From assembly GCF_006782915.1 (NCBI RefSeq), contig NZ_VCNP01000058.1, positions 124,001-188,000 on the forward strand: 64,000 bases of DNA, read 5' to 3'. Made by a program: the position numbers and the translations under genes. The DNA comes from Streptomyces calvus. GTDB lineage: Bacteria > Actinomycetota > Actinomycetes > Streptomycetales > Streptomycetaceae. Of the stretch, positions 27,597 through 37,419 are shown in pieces; the stretch's first letter is position 1, and every line of letters begins with the position of its first letter. The notes beneath the pieces were generated by a model, which was given only the letters and a program-made list of their open reading frames with translations, was not told where the DNA came from and did not search any database.

Positions 27597-30500
27597 GTGA
27601 CACACCGGGAACGGGCCATCGGCCCGTCCCTTCCCCTGGTCGGCCGGGAGGCACACCTGGGGACGCTCGCCGCCGCAGCCGCCGACGCCCGTGCCGGACA
27701 GCCCCGGCTGATCCTGCTCGACGGGCCGGCCGGATCCGGCAAGACCACGCTGTTGCGGACCGCCCTCGACCACGGCGGACCCTGCGACGGCATGACCGTG
27801 CTGTACGGGGACTGCCGGGCCATCGACGCCGGCCACGGATACAGCGGTGTGCGCGCCCTGTTCGCGCCGCTCAACCTCACCGCGCGCCGAAGTCCCGCCG
27901 CGTCCCTGCTGGAAGGAAGCGCCCGTCACGCCCTGCCCGCCCTCGCCCCCGACCGCGTCGACGGCGGCCACACACCCGGTGACACCTATCCCGCGCTGAA
28001 CGGCCTGTACTGGCTCGCTGTCAACGTCATGGCCGAGCGCCCGCTGGTACTGGTCCTCGACGACGTCCACTGGTGCGACGAACGGTCGCTGCGCTGGCTG
28101 GACTTCCTGCTGCGCCGCGCCGACGGCCTGCCGCTGCTCGTGGTGCTCGCCCAGCGCACCGACTCCGACAGCACGGCCGGCCCGGCCCTGACCGACCTGG
28201 TGGCCCACCACCGGCCCGACGCGCTGCACCTGCCGGCCCTGACGGCCGGACACGTCGAGGAACTCGTCCGCAGCGCCTTCCCGCAGACCCCTCCGCACCC
28301 CGCGTTCGTCGACACCCTCACAGCCGTCACCGGCGGCAGCCCCCTGGAGGTCCAGCGGCTCCTGCAGAAGCTGCGCGCCGCCCGGGTCAGCCCCGACGAC
28401 GCGGGCGCCCGGCGGATCACCGAACTGGGCGGGCGGGTCGTCACCTCCTGGGTGCGCGAGGTACTGGACGGCAGCACGGCCGGGGTGCGCGAGGTGGCCC
28501 GCGCCCTCGCGGTGCTCGGTCCCGAGCAGCCCGAACACCTCGCCGTCCTCGCCGGTGTGTCCACCGTGCAGGCCGAGGAGGCCCTGGACGTGCTGCGCCG
28601 GGCCTCGCTCCTCCAGCCGGACCGTACCGAACTGGTGCACGACCTGGTGCGTGCGGCGGTCCTCGACACGGCCGGACCGGCGGCCCTCACCGCGCTGCGC
28701 ACCCGGGCGGCCCAACTCCTCAGCGACGTCGGCCGCTCGCCCGAGCAGATCGCCGGTCAGCTGCTGCTCCTGCCGCGCGTCGACCAGCCGTGGATGACGG
28801 CCGTCCTGCTCGACGCCGCCGCGCAGGCGGAGCAGCGGGGAGCCCCGGAGGCCGCCGTGCGCTACCTCGAACGCGTCATGGAGACCGGGCCGGACACACC
28901 CGAGGTCCGGATGCGGCTCGCCGGAGTCCTCTCCGAGACGGAACCGGCCCGCTCCCTGACCCTGCTGCACGAGGCACTGGCCCTGGCCGGCGACGTCCGC
29001 ACCCGGGCGGCGGTCGCGGTCCGGCTCGGACTGACCTGCCTGCGCGTCCAGCGGTCGCCCGAGGGCACCCGCGTGCTCACCGAGGCCCTGGACGCCCTGC
29101 GCGACGAGGTCGGCACCGACCCCGAACCCGCCGACCGCGAACTGGTCACCCTCGTCGAATCGGCCCTGCTGATCGTCGGCGCGGACGAGAAGAGCACCCT
29201 GCCCGACGTGCGCGAGCGGGCCGCCCGCATCACCCCGCCGCCGGGCGACACCCCCGCCCAGCGGCAGCAGCTCGCCATGCTCACCGTGCTCACCGCCATG
29301 AGCGGCCGGTCCGCCGCCCAGTCGGTCCACCAGGCCCGGCGCGCCCTGCGCTCCCCGGGCGTCGCGCTCGGCGCCTGGTCCCTGCTGCCCGCCTCCCTCG
29401 CGCTGTCCCTCGCCGACGAGACGACCGAGGCGCTCGACGCGCTGGAGGCCGTCCTGCGCGACAGTCGGCGCGACGCCTCGGTGTGGACGTACGTCCTGGC
29501 GCTCTCCACCCGCGCCTTCGTCCACCTCGACCGGGGCGGCATCCCACAGGCCCTGGCCGACGCCCAGACCGCCCTCGACCTGCTGGACGAGGGGCACTGG
29601 GGCGAGGGTGCCACCATGCCGCAGACCGTCTGCGCGCTCGCCCTCACCGAACGCGGCGAGCCCGGCCGGGCCGAGGAGGTGCTCGACACCGTCAAACGGC
29701 CCCGCATCGAAGCCTTCGCCTGGGAGTACCACTGGTACCTCATGGCGCGGGCACGGGCACGGCGCGCCCTCGGCGACCCCGAGAGCGCTCTCGACCTGCT
29801 GCGCACCTGCGGGGACTCACTCGCCGGGGCCGGCCTCGCCAATCCCGTCCTGGCCCCCTGGTGGCTGGACGCCGCCTGCCTGCTGGCGGAGACCGGACGT
29901 CCCGACGAGGCCCGGACGGTCGCCGACCACGGCGCCGGGCCCGCCGAACGCTGGGGAACCGCACGCGCCCTGGGCTACGCCGCCCTGGCCCGCGGCGTGG
30001 CCACGCCCGGACCGGAGGGAACCGCCCGGCTGCGCGAGGCCGTGGGCCGGCTGGCGGACTCACCGGCCCGCGCCGACCACGCCCGCGCACTGCTGCTGCT
30101 GGGCCGGGCCCTGCTGGCCGACGGCGCCCCGCGCGAGGGACGCGAACACCTGCGGGACGCCGTCGCGCTCGCCCGCCGCTGCGGCTGCATGGCGCTCGCC
30201 CGGCAGGCCCGCGACGAACTCGTCGCGGCCGGCGGACGCATGCGCGAGGTCACCCCGTCACCACGGGACATGCTGACCGGAACGGAACGCACGGTGGCCG
30301 CGCTCGTCGCCTCCGGAGCGAGCAACCGGCAGGCCGCGGAATCCCTCTTCGTGACCGTGCGCACCGTGGAACTGCACCTCACCAGCGTCTACCGCAAACT
30401 CGGCATCGGCCGACGCTCCGACCTGGCCGACGCCCTGCGCGAGGACCCCCCGCCCGCCGGCTCCCGCGCGGGCCGCGGCGGCCCCGAAGCGAACCGGTGA
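27597..30500 (+). CDS. fscRI: LAL-family LuxR regulator I, intact ATP-binding site
   Basis: 967 residues. The N-terminal AAA/STAND ATPase domain has an intact Walker A (GPAGSGKTT, Lys49) and a Walker B region VLVLDDVHW. A long helical TPR-like middle follows, and the C-terminal LuxR helix-turn-helix includes NRQAAESLFVTVRTVELHL. This is the LAL (MalT-like) family that activates polyene clusters. The GTG at 27597 has AAGGGAG upstream. It starts a set of three LAL genes separated by only 4 bases each, surely one transcript. It is the only one of the three with a canonical nucleotide-binding loop. Confidence 0.93.
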   Translation: MTHRERAIGPSLPLVGREAHLGTLAAAAADARAGQPRLILLDGPAGSGKTTLLRTALDHGGPCDGMTVLYGDCRAIDAGHGYSGVRALFAPLNLTARRSPAASLLEGSARHALPALAPDRVDGGHTPGDTYPALNGLYWLAVNVMAERPLVLVLDDVHWCDERSLRWLDFLLRRADGLPLLVVLAQRTDSDSTAGPALTDLVAHHRPDALHLPALTAGHVEELVRSAFPQTPPHPAFVDTLTAVTGGSPLEVQRLLQKLRAARVSPDDAGARRITELGGRVVTSWVREVLDGSTAGVREVARALAVLGPEQPEHLAVLAGVSTVQAEEALDVLRRASLLQPDRTELVHDLVRAAVLDTAGPAALTALRTRAAQLLSDVGRSPEQIAGQLLLLPRVDQPWMTAVLLDAAAQAEQRGAPEAAVRYLERVMETGPDTPEVRMRLAGVLSETEPARSLTLLHEALALAGDVRTRAAVAVRLGLTCLRVQRSPEGTRVLTEALDALRDEVGTDPEPADRELVTLVESALLIVGADEKSTLPDVRERAARITPPPGDTPAQRQQLAMLTVLTAMSGRSAAQSVHQARRALRSPGVALGAWSLLPASLALSLADETTEALDALEAVLRDSRRDASVWTYVLALSTRAFVHLDRGGIPQALADAQTALDLLDEGHWGEGATMPQTVCALALTERGEPGRAEEVLDTVKRPRIEAFAWEYHWYLMARARARRALGDPESALDLLRTCGDSLAGAGLANPVLAPWWLDAACLLAETGRPDEARTVADHGAGPAERWGTARALGYAALARGVATPGPEGTARLREAVGRLADSPARADHARALLLLGRALLADGAPREGREHLRDAVALARRCGCMALARQARDELVAAGGRMREVTPSPRDMLTGTERTVAALVASGASNRQAAESLFVTVRTVELHLTSVYRKLGIGRRSDLADALREDPPPAGSRAGRGGPEANR

Positions 30501-30504
30501 CACC

Positions 30505-33366
30505 ATGCCGGCACGAGACCCACAGGAGCACAACGCACCACCGTTGGGCGCCGCGGACCACGGACGCCCCCATCACCACGGCACGCCGCTCGCCGAACTG
30601 CCGCTGCTGGAACGCGAACGCGAACAGGCCGTACTGTCCGCCGTGATCGGGGAACTGCGGTCGGGCCGCCCGGCCGTGGTCACGGTGACGGGCGAACCCG
30701 GAGCGGGCCAGAACGAACTGCTGCGCTGGGCGGCCCGGCACGCCGCCGAGCGGGACCTGCGTGTCCTCACGGCCCGCGCGACCCCCGCCGAACAGGACCT
30801 GCGCTACGGCGTGGTCGGCCAACTGCTGTCCGGCCACGAGAAGTTCACCCACCACCTGCCCCGGCTCTTCCTCGACCAGGACGGACCGGGCAGGTTCCCC
30901 GGGCTGACCCGCCTGCTCACCGCGGCCCGCGACCGGCCCACCCTCCTCGTGGTGGAGGACCTCCACCGGCTCGACCCCGACTCGATGCGCTGGCTCGAAG
31001 CCCTGGTGCGCCGGCTGCCCCGCGCGCCACTGGCGCTGATCGCCGGCAGCATCTGCACGGCGGACATCGGCCTCGACCCCTGCGCGGGCAGCCCCCTCAC
31101 CGGCTCGGCCACCACCGTCGAACTGGCGCTGCCCGGCCTCACGCACACCGGGACGGCCACCGCCGTACGGTCCGTCTGCGGCACGCTCGGCGACCGGTCC
31201 TTCGTCACCGCCGTCGTGGAGGCGACCGGGGGCAACCCGGCCGCCGTACGCGACACCCTGGACCGGTTCGCCCGGGCGGGGCATCCGCCCGACGCCGACC
31301 ACGTGCGGCACCTGCGGGCCCTCGCGGCCGACGTGACCGGCGAGCACGCGTCCGCGGCGCTCGGCGCGCTGCGCGACCCGGTCGCCCTCGACGTGCTGCG
31401 CGCCCTCGCGGTCTGCGGTGAACTCCTCGACCTCCCGCTGGTCCTGGCCCTGGCCGGGCCGAGCCCGATGCCCGAGACCCGGCTGCGCTCCGCACTGCTG
31501 AACAGCGGACTCGTCGTCCTGCGCGACGGGCGCCTCGCGGTACGCGGCCCGGTCGTACGCGCCCGGATCATCGAGGAGATACCCACCGCCGAGCGCGCCG
31601 ACCTGCACGCGCGGGCCGCGGAACTGGCCCACCGGGCCGCCGCCGACGACCAGGGCATCGGCGACCTGCTGCTCCCGGCCCGTCCGGTCGGCGCCCAGTG
31701 GGCGGTGGACACCCTGTGCCGGGCCGCGGCCGCCGCGCTCCGCGGAGGCCACCGCGAGCGGGCCGCCGCCTACCTCTCCCGCGCCCTGGACGAACCGCTG
31801 ACCGAGCAGGACCGCGTCCGTGTCCTGTTCCAACTGGCCGCCGTGGAACTGGTGATCGCGCCCGTCGCGGCCGGCCGCCGGATGGGCGGCATCATCCGCG
31901 AGACCGGTCGGGCGGCCGAGGCCTACCGGGCCCGCGCCGAGGACCTCGTCCTCCTCGGCGGCGACACTGACACCGCCTGGCGGGCCCTCGCGGACTTCCT
32001 CACCGGTCCCGGGGCCGACGGCGGATCTGGCCCGGCCCCCGGCCTCGGGGAGGCGGCGGAGGCCACGGCACGGAACGAGGAACTCACCGCCCTGTTCCGC
32101 GTGGTGCAGCCGCTGTCCCACGTGCCGCCCGAGATCGCCGGCCCGCCCGCACCCGGCCTGCCCCGCGCCTCGCGCAGCCCGGCCGTCCAGGGCGTGCGCG
32201 CCTGGGAGACGACCGCGCGGGGAGCCGACCGGGACGAGGCCCGCCGGCTGGCCCGCGCCGCCCTCGTGCCCGACTCCTCCGGCCGGCCCACGCTCACCGT
32301 GCCCAGACTCCTGGCCTGTCGCACGCTGCTGCTCACCGAGGACGGCGAGGAGACCGAGGCGCACCTGTGCGCCCTCCTCGCCGAGGCCCACCGCGAACGA
32401 CGCTCCGTGGCCGTCGCCCGGGTGCTCGCCCTGCGCACCGAACTGCACCTGCGGCACGGCCGCCCCGACGCCGCCGCCCGCGACCTGGCCGCCGCCGACT
32501 ACGAACTCCCGCCGGACAACAGGCACCCGCTGTCCTACCCGTACTGGACGGCACTCGGCATCCTCACCGACCTCGCCAACGGCCGGCCTGACCGGGCGCG
32601 GGCCGCCGCCGAGCGCCCCCTGCCGCCTCCCGCCGAGGAGTCCCTGAGCGGCGCCCAACTGCTGTACGCCCGCGGCCTGCTGGCCCAGGCCTCGGAGGAT
32701 CACCACCGGGCCGGGAACCTCTTCCGCGCCTGCGGGCGGTGGCTGTTGCGGTACGGCTACACCAACCCGGCCCTGCTGCCCTGGCGCCTGAGGGCCGCCG
32801 AGGCCGCCCACGCCCTCGGGGACGCGGCCCAGGCACTGCGGCTGGCACGGGAGAACCTGGAACTCGCCGAACGCTGGGGCACCCCCGGCGTGATCGGCGC
32901 CGCCCAGCTCTGCCTCGCCCCGATGCACGGCGAGGACCGCCTCCAGCGGCTCCGGTCGGCCGTGCACCACCTGGGGCGGGCACCCGACCGGGCGGCCTAC
33001 ACGCGTGCCGTCGTGGCCCTGGCCTCCGCCGAGAACGGCGAGCCCGACCCCGGCACCGCGACCGCCGTGCCCGTCGTCGGCACCACGGGGCCCGGCGGCG
33101 ACCCGGTACGACGGCCCCGTCCCGCGCCGCCCCCGCCCACCCGCGTACCGGCCGGCCCGCTCCCGCCCGAGTGGCGGATCCTCACCCCGGCCGAACAGGC
33201 CACGGCCACGCTCGCGACCCGGGGCCTGCCCAACCGTGAGATAGCCGCCGCGCTGTCGGTGACCACCCGCACCGTCGAACTGCGCCTGAGCGGCGTGTAC
33301 CGCAAGCTTCGCATCCGAGGGCGTGACGAACTGCGCGCCCTGGTCCCAGGCACGGAGGACGACTGA
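30505..33366 (+). CDS. fscRII: LAL-family LuxR regulator II, Walker A degenerate
   Basis: 953 residues with the same layout as its neighbours: N-terminal STAND-type ATPase domain, helical middle, C-terminal LuxR helix-turn-helix (NREIAAALSVTTRTVELRL). The Walker A loop reads GEPGAGQNELL: the essential Lys is Gln69 and the following Ser/Thr is Asn70. The Walker B-like VVEDLHRLD remains. If the family rule holds, ATP binding is lost or altered. The ATG at 30505 follows the preceding stop by 4 bases, so translational coupling is likely. The frame is otherwise undamaged, so this is not a pseudogene. Confidence 0.9.
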   Translation: MPARDPQEHNAPPLGAADHGRPHHHGTPLAELPLLEREREQAVLSAVIGELRSGRPAVVTVTGEPGAGQNELLRWAARHAAERDLRVLTARATPAEQDLRYGVVGQLLSGHEKFTHHLPRLFLDQDGPGRFPGLTRLLTAARDRPTLLVVEDLHRLDPDSMRWLEALVRRLPRAPLALIAGSICTADIGLDPCAGSPLTGSATTVELALPGLTHTGTATAVRSVCGTLGDRSFVTAVVEATGGNPAAVRDTLDRFARAGHPPDADHVRHLRALAADVTGEHASAALGALRDPVALDVLRALAVCGELLDLPLVLALAGPSPMPETRLRSALLNSGLVVLRDGRLAVRGPVVRARIIEEIPTAERADLHARAAELAHRAAADDQGIGDLLLPARPVGAQWAVDTLCRAAAAALRGGHRERAAAYLSRALDEPLTEQDRVRVLFQLAAVELVIAPVAAGRRMGGIIRETGRAAEAYRARAEDLVLLGGDTDTAWRALADFLTGPGADGGSGPAPGLGEAAEATARNEELTALFRVVQPLSHVPPEIAGPPAPGLPRASRSPAVQGVRAWETTARGADRDEARRLARAALVPDSSGRPTLTVPRLLACRTLLLTEDGEETEAHLCALLAEAHRERRSVAVARVLALRTELHLRHGRPDAAARDLAAADYELPPDNRHPLSYPYWTALGILTDLANGRPDRARAAAERPLPPPAEESLSGAQLLYARGLLAQASEDHHRAGNLFRACGRWLLRYGYTNPALLPWRLRAAEAAHALGDAAQALRLARENLELAERWGTPGVIGAAQLCLAPMHGEDRLQRLRSAVHHLGRAPDRAAYTRAVVALASAENGEPDPGTATAVPVVGTTGPGGDPVRRPRPAPPPPTRVPAGPLPPEWRILTPAEQATATLATRGLPNREIAAALSVTTRTVELRLSGVYRKLRIRGRDELRALVPGTEDD

Positions 33367-33370
33367 CCCC

Positions 33371-36178
33371 ATGCTGCTGGAGCGCACCACCGAAACATCC
33401 CTGGTCGAGGCGGCGCTGGGCGCCGCGGCTCGGGGCAGGTCCTCACTGATCCTCGTCACCGGCCCGCTCGGCATCGGCCGGTCCGCGCTGCTGCGGTCCC
33501 TTCCCGCGCTCGCCGACGGCCACGACGACGTCCGGGTGCTGCGCGCCAACGCGGCCCCCATGGAACAGGACTTCGCCTTCGGCGTCGTACGGCAGCTGTT
33601 CGAGAGCCTGCTGTCCGACTCGCCCGAGGACACCCGCACCCGCTGGATGGACGCCCACGCCTCCTTCGCCCGGCACGTCTTCGCCGACGACAACGCCTCA
33701 CCCGGCGCCGACCAGGCCGCCGCGGCCACCGAGGCGGTCCTGCACGGCCTGCTGTCCCTGCTGGCCAACGTCAGCGCGGACGGCAGGCTCCTCGTCGTCG
33801 TCGACGACCTCCAGTGGTCCGACGTGCCCTCCCTGCGCTGGCTCGCCTACCTGGCCAAACGGCTGCACGGGGTGCGCGCCGTCGTCGTGTGCTCGCTGCG
33901 CGACGGCGACCCGCGCACCCACCACACCCTGGTGCGTGAGGTCAGGGAAGCCGCCACCCAGACCCTGCGACCCGCCTCCCTCAGCCTCGACGCCACCCGT
34001 CAACTGGTCCGTGAACGCTTCGGCGAGCCCGGCGACGACACGTTCGTCCGCGCCTGCCACGAGACGGCCGTCGGCAACCCGCTGTTCCTGATGTCCATCC
34101 TGCTCGGACTGGAACACGCCGGACTGCGCCCGCTGGCCGAACACGCCGACCGGGCACGGTCGCTGCGCCCCTCGCAGCTGCGGGAGCGCCTCGCCGGCAT
34201 CCTGCGCACCCAGGCCCAGCCGGTCCGTGACCTGGTGGCCGCCATCGCGGTGCTCGGCGACCACGTCGACCGCGACAGCGTCGCCGGCCTGGCCCGCCTG
34301 GACTCCGTCGACTACACCGCCGCCCTGCGCACCCTCGCGGCCCTCGGGCTCGTCACCGCCGACGGTGAGCCGCGCTTCGTGCACCGCGTCGTACGGGACG
34401 CCGCCGAGTCGACCCTGACCATGGTCCGGCGCGAACAGCTCCACGACGAGGCGGCCGCCCTGCTCTACACCTCCGGCCGCCCCGCCGAACAGGTCGCCGC
34501 CCAGCTCATGGCCGTCGTCACCCGTCACCAGCCGTGGACCGTGGACGTCCTGCGGTCCGCCGCCGACACCGCCCTGCGCCGCGGCGCCCCCGACGCGGCG
34601 GCCCGCTATCTGCGCCGCGCCCTCCTCGACAGCGCCGCGCAGGGCATCGACCGGGCCCGCCTGCTCGTCGAACTCGGCACCGCGGAGCGGGTCTTCGACC
34701 CGCCCGCCTGTGAACGGCACATCGCGCAGGCGATCGCCCTGCTGCCCGAGGCGCGGGACCGCGCCATGGCGGTGCTCCGCATCTCGCCCACACCCCTGGG
34801 CCCCGCCCCGTCCGGCGTGGTCGACCTGCTGCGCCAGGCCGCGGAGGGACTCGGACCGGCCTGTGCGCTGCACGGCACCGACCGCGACCTCGCGCTGCGG
34901 CTGGAGGCCCGGCTGCGGCACTGCGCCTACGAGGACCCCTACGAACTGGCCGACGCCGCCGAGCGGTTGCGGAACCTGGGCGCCGAACCACCGCTGGACA
35001 CCGGCGGTGAACGGGAGCTGACGATAGCCCTCCTGCTCGCCGCCACCTTCGCCGGCAGCCTGCCGGCCGCCGACGTGGTCCGCCGGGCGGAACGCGTGCT
35101 GGACCGGGAACCGGCGACGTCCGCCCGCGTCCAGTCCACCCTGCCCCTGGTCGTCATCACCATGGTCGCCGCCGACTCCGTGGAGGCACTCGACTCCTGG
35201 CTGGCGGTCGAGTACCGGGCCCGGGAGCAGCGCACGGCACCGACCGACGCACTGGTGCACATCGAACGGGCCCTGATCCACCTGGGCCGGGGCCGGCTCG
35301 ACCAGGCCCGCGAGCAGTCCGAGACCGCGCTGGGCATGACCGAGGCCGACCGGCACAGCCTCGGCACGCTCGCCACCCTCGCGCACGCCATGGTGGCGCT
35401 GGAGACGCGGGACCCGGCACTGGCCCGGCGGGTGATGCGGCGCGCCGAACGGATCCGAGGCCAGGGACTGACCGTCACGGCGATGCTGCGCCTGCTCCAG
35501 GCCGCCGACGACGTCGCGAGCGGCGATCTCACCGGGGCCCTCGACACCCTGCTGTCCTGCGGCCGCCGGCTGGAGGCGGCCGGCTGGCAGAACCCGGTGC
35601 TCTTCCCCTGGCGCCCCTGGGCCATCGGCGTCCACCGCCGCCTCGGCGACCTCCGGGCGGCGCGCTCCCTGGCGGAGGAGGAACACGCCAGGGCCGCGCA
35701 GTGGGGCGCGCCGGTGGGGCTGGGCCGGGCGCTGCGGCTGCTCGGCCGGCTGGAGGAGAGCGGCCGGGGAACGGCACTGCTGCGCCAGGCGGTCACCGTG
35801 CTGCGCGGCTCCGCCAACCAGCTGGAACTCGCCCGTGCCCTGCTCGCGCTCGCCGAACGGCTGGGCGGCGGAGCGGAGACGGAGGCCCTGGCCCGGGAGG
35901 CCGCCACGCTCGCCACCGCGTGCGGTGCGCCGTGGCTGGCGGAACGCGCCGCCGTCGGCGGCGGGCAACTGCTCGCCGCGGTCCCCGTGCCCGAGGCCGT
36001 CCTCACCCGCACCGAACGCCGGGTGGCCGCCTTCGCCTGCCGGGGCCTGACCAACCAGGAGATCGCCGAGACCATGGGCGTGAGCTCCCGGGCGGTGGAG
36101 AAGCACCTCACCCATTCCTACCGGAAACTCGGCATCGCCGGCCGACGGGAACTGATTGCGCTGATTTCCGGAGCGTGA
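33371..36178 (+). CDS. fscRIII: LAL-family LuxR regulator III, Walker A Lys replaced by Arg
   Basis: 935 residues. The ATPase domain begins within the first 30 residues, its P-loop reads GPLGIGRSALL with Arg37 in place of the usual Lys, and Walker B is VVVDDLQWSD. The C-terminal LuxR helix-turn-helix is NQEIAETMGVSSRAVEKHL. The ATG at 33371 comes 4 bases after the regulator II stop; the frame stays open upstream but overlaps that gene without a ribosome site. Two strong hairpins follow directly, ending the three-gene transcript. Confidence 0.92.
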   Translation: MLLERTTETSLVEAALGAAARGRSSLILVTGPLGIGRSALLRSLPALADGHDDVRVLRANAAPMEQDFAFGVVRQLFESLLSDSPEDTRTRWMDAHASFARHVFADDNASPGADQAAAATEAVLHGLLSLLANVSADGRLLVVVDDLQWSDVPSLRWLAYLAKRLHGVRAVVVCSLRDGDPRTHHTLVREVREAATQTLRPASLSLDATRQLVRERFGEPGDDTFVRACHETAVGNPLFLMSILLGLEHAGLRPLAEHADRARSLRPSQLRERLAGILRTQAQPVRDLVAAIAVLGDHVDRDSVAGLARLDSVDYTAALRTLAALGLVTADGEPRFVHRVVRDAAESTLTMVRREQLHDEAAALLYTSGRPAEQVAAQLMAVVTRHQPWTVDVLRSAADTALRRGAPDAAARYLRRALLDSAAQGIDRARLLVELGTAERVFDPPACERHIAQAIALLPEARDRAMAVLRISPTPLGPAPSGVVDLLRQAAEGLGPACALHGTDRDLALRLEARLRHCAYEDPYELADAAERLRNLGAEPPLDTGGERELTIALLLAATFAGSLPAADVVRRAERVLDREPATSARVQSTLPLVVITMVAADSVEALDSWLAVEYRAREQRTAPTDALVHIERALIHLGRGRLDQAREQSETALGMTEADRHSLGTLATLAHAMVALETRDPALARRVMRRAERIRGQGLTVTAMLRLLQAADDVASGDLTGALDTLLSCGRRLEAAGWQNPVLFPWRPWAIGVHRRLGDLRAARSLAEEEHARAAQWGAPVGLGRALRLLGRLEESGRGTALLRQAVTVLRGSANQLELARALLALAERLGGGAETEALAREAATLATACGAPWLAERAAVGGGQLLAAVPVPEAVLTRTERRVAAFACRGLTNQEIAETMGVSSRAVEKHLTHSYRKLGIAGRRELIALISGA

Positions 36179-36210
36179 AAGTGCTTTCCCCACGGGGAAA
36201 GCACTTTCAC
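36175..36210 (+). terminator. 17-base perfect inverted repeat overlapping the regulator III stop codon
   Basis: GTGAAAGTGCTTTCCCC (36175-36191) and its exact complement (36194-36210) are separated by two bases. The TGA stop (36176-36178) lies within the left arm. No T-run follows. It is probably a terminator or 3'-end stabiliser of the regulator I-III transcript. Confidence 0.75.
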
Positions 36211-36214
36211 TGAA

Positions 36215-36257
36215 CGCCCGGGTACGGTCCGCTGAATTCAGCGGCCGTGCCCGGGCG
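36215..36257 (+). terminator. Second long hairpin, 4 bases after the first
   Basis: A stem of about 21 pairs is formed by 36215-36236 and 36237-36257, with one bulged T, one T-G pair and a GAATTC centre. Being self-complementary it could also act on antisense transcripts. Confidence 0.7.
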
Positions 36258-36469
36258 TTTCCGTGTGCCGGGTCCACGGTGTGGCACCGGCGCCGGGCGG
36301 GCACTGCCCGCCCGCCCGGTACGGGCCCGACCGAACCCCGCGCTCCTCCGCCGTCGACGCAGCGTGCCCCGACCGTACCCGTGTGTGCTCCCACCAGGGG
36401 CGTTCGCCCGGAACGCGCGGTGTGCCCGGCTGTGGACGGCGAGGGCACACCGAACCCCCGAACACCGAA

Positions 36470-36503
36470 CCCCTTCGGTACGGGACCGTACCTACCGAAG
36501 GGG
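36470..36503. promoter_or_regulatory. Nested inverted repeat upstream of the PAS-LuxR gene
   Basis: CCCCTTCGGTA (36470-36480) is repeated inverted at 36493-36503, and GGTACGG-GA-CCGTACC lies within (36478-36492). It precedes the candidate promoter at 36538 by 35 bases. The spacing suggests an operator for that promoter; it could also be a third terminator. The rest of the 514-base gap (36179-36692) shows only the two hairpins and the promoter listed here. Confidence 0.5.
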
Positions 36504-36537
36504 CAACCACAGTATTGGGGCGCTCACCCCGGTTTGC

Positions 36538-36567
36538 GTTGACCCGGGGATACCGGTCTCCGTAATC
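36538..36567 (+). promoter_or_regulatory. Candidate promoter of the PAS-LuxR gene
   Basis: TTGACC (36538-36543) and TAATCT (36562-36567) are separated by 18 bases and lie 126 bases before the gene start. They resemble a vegetative sigma-70-type promoter. It supports independent transcription of this regulator after the hairpins. Confidence 0.5.
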
Positions 36568-36692
36568 TCCGCATCATTCTTCCTGTCGGTACGGCCTTTC
36601 AGCGGGATCAGGGCGCTGCAGCCCGGTCCTGCCGCAAAGAAGGCCGTGCTCTCGGTTTCCTTTGCCGCACCACGCAGAAGGGCCTGAGTTCC

Positions 36693-37373
36693 TTGACGCT
36701 TTCCCCCCACCACCTCGTCATGGACCGTCAGCACACCGCTGGCGGGACGCCGGTGCCGCTGGACGCCGCCGGCGTCGACGGGTCCCACACCTCCGTCGCC
36801 TGTCTGGACCCCTCCCTGACCATCCAGCAGGTCAACCAGGAGTTCGACCGCCGCTTCGGCACCCCACTGGAGGACCTGTGCGGCCGGCCCTTCTGCGATC
36901 TGGTCCACCCGAGCGTCCAGCAGCCGCTGAAGCAACAGTTCGCCCGGATGCTGGAGGGCAAGCGGCACCGGTTCGCCACCGAGGTCATCACCGTGGGCGA
37001 GGACACCACGCACACGCTGCCGCTGACCGCGGTGGCCGTGCGCGGCGGTCACCTCCCGGACGTCGCGGCGATCCTGGTGATGCTGCCCCCGGCGGACGGC
37101 GACAGCGCGGACTCCGGTGTCGTGGTGCCCCGCAAGAAGCTGCTCAGCGAGGTCGACGCCCGCATCCTCGAGGGCATAGCCGCCGGTGTCTCCACCGTGC
37201 CGCTCGCCTCCCGTCTCTACCTCAGCCGCCAGGGCGTGGAGTACCACGTCTCCGGTCTGCTCCGTAAGCTCAAGGTGCCGAACCGGGCCGCCCTGGTGTC
37301 GCGCGCCTACTCCATGGGCGTCCTCAAGGTCGGCACCTGGCCGCCCAAGGTCGTCGAGGACTTCGTCAAATGA
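36693..37373 (+). CDS. fscRIV: PAS-LuxR transcriptional activator (PimM/NysRIV type)
   Basis: 226 residues. An N-terminal PAS domain (about 30-130; VACLDPSLTIQQVNQEFDRRFG, GRPFCDLVHP) and a C-terminal LuxR helix-turn-helix (about 150-205; YLSRQGVEYHVSGLLRKLKV) are the exact layout of PimM, NysRIV and AmphRIV, pathway activators conserved among polyene clusters. A TTG at 36693 is taken as the start because GAAGGG lies 10 bases upstream; the ATG at 36720 has no ribosome site but would still leave both domains intact. It likely binds the PimM-like boxes at 19158 and 27403. Confidence 0.94.
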   Translation: MTLSPHHLVMDRQHTAGGTPVPLDAAGVDGSHTSVACLDPSLTIQQVNQEFDRRFGTPLEDLCGRPFCDLVHPSVQQPLKQQFARMLEGKRHRFATEVITVGEDTTHTLPLTAVAVRGGHLPDVAAILVMLPPADGDSADSGVVVPRKKLLSEVDARILEGIAAGVSTVPLASRLYLSRQGVEYHVSGLLRKLKVPNRAALVSRAYSMGVLKVGTWPPKVVEDFVK

Positions 37374-37419
37374 GCCCGGCAGCCGCCGACCGGTGCCCGC
37401 CCCGCCGGGACGGCGACCG

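Noticed and set aside
30505..36178. Regulators II and III as pseudogenes because of their P-loop changes
   Set aside because: Both frames are full length, tightly coupled to regulator I, and keep complete LuxR DNA-binding domains.
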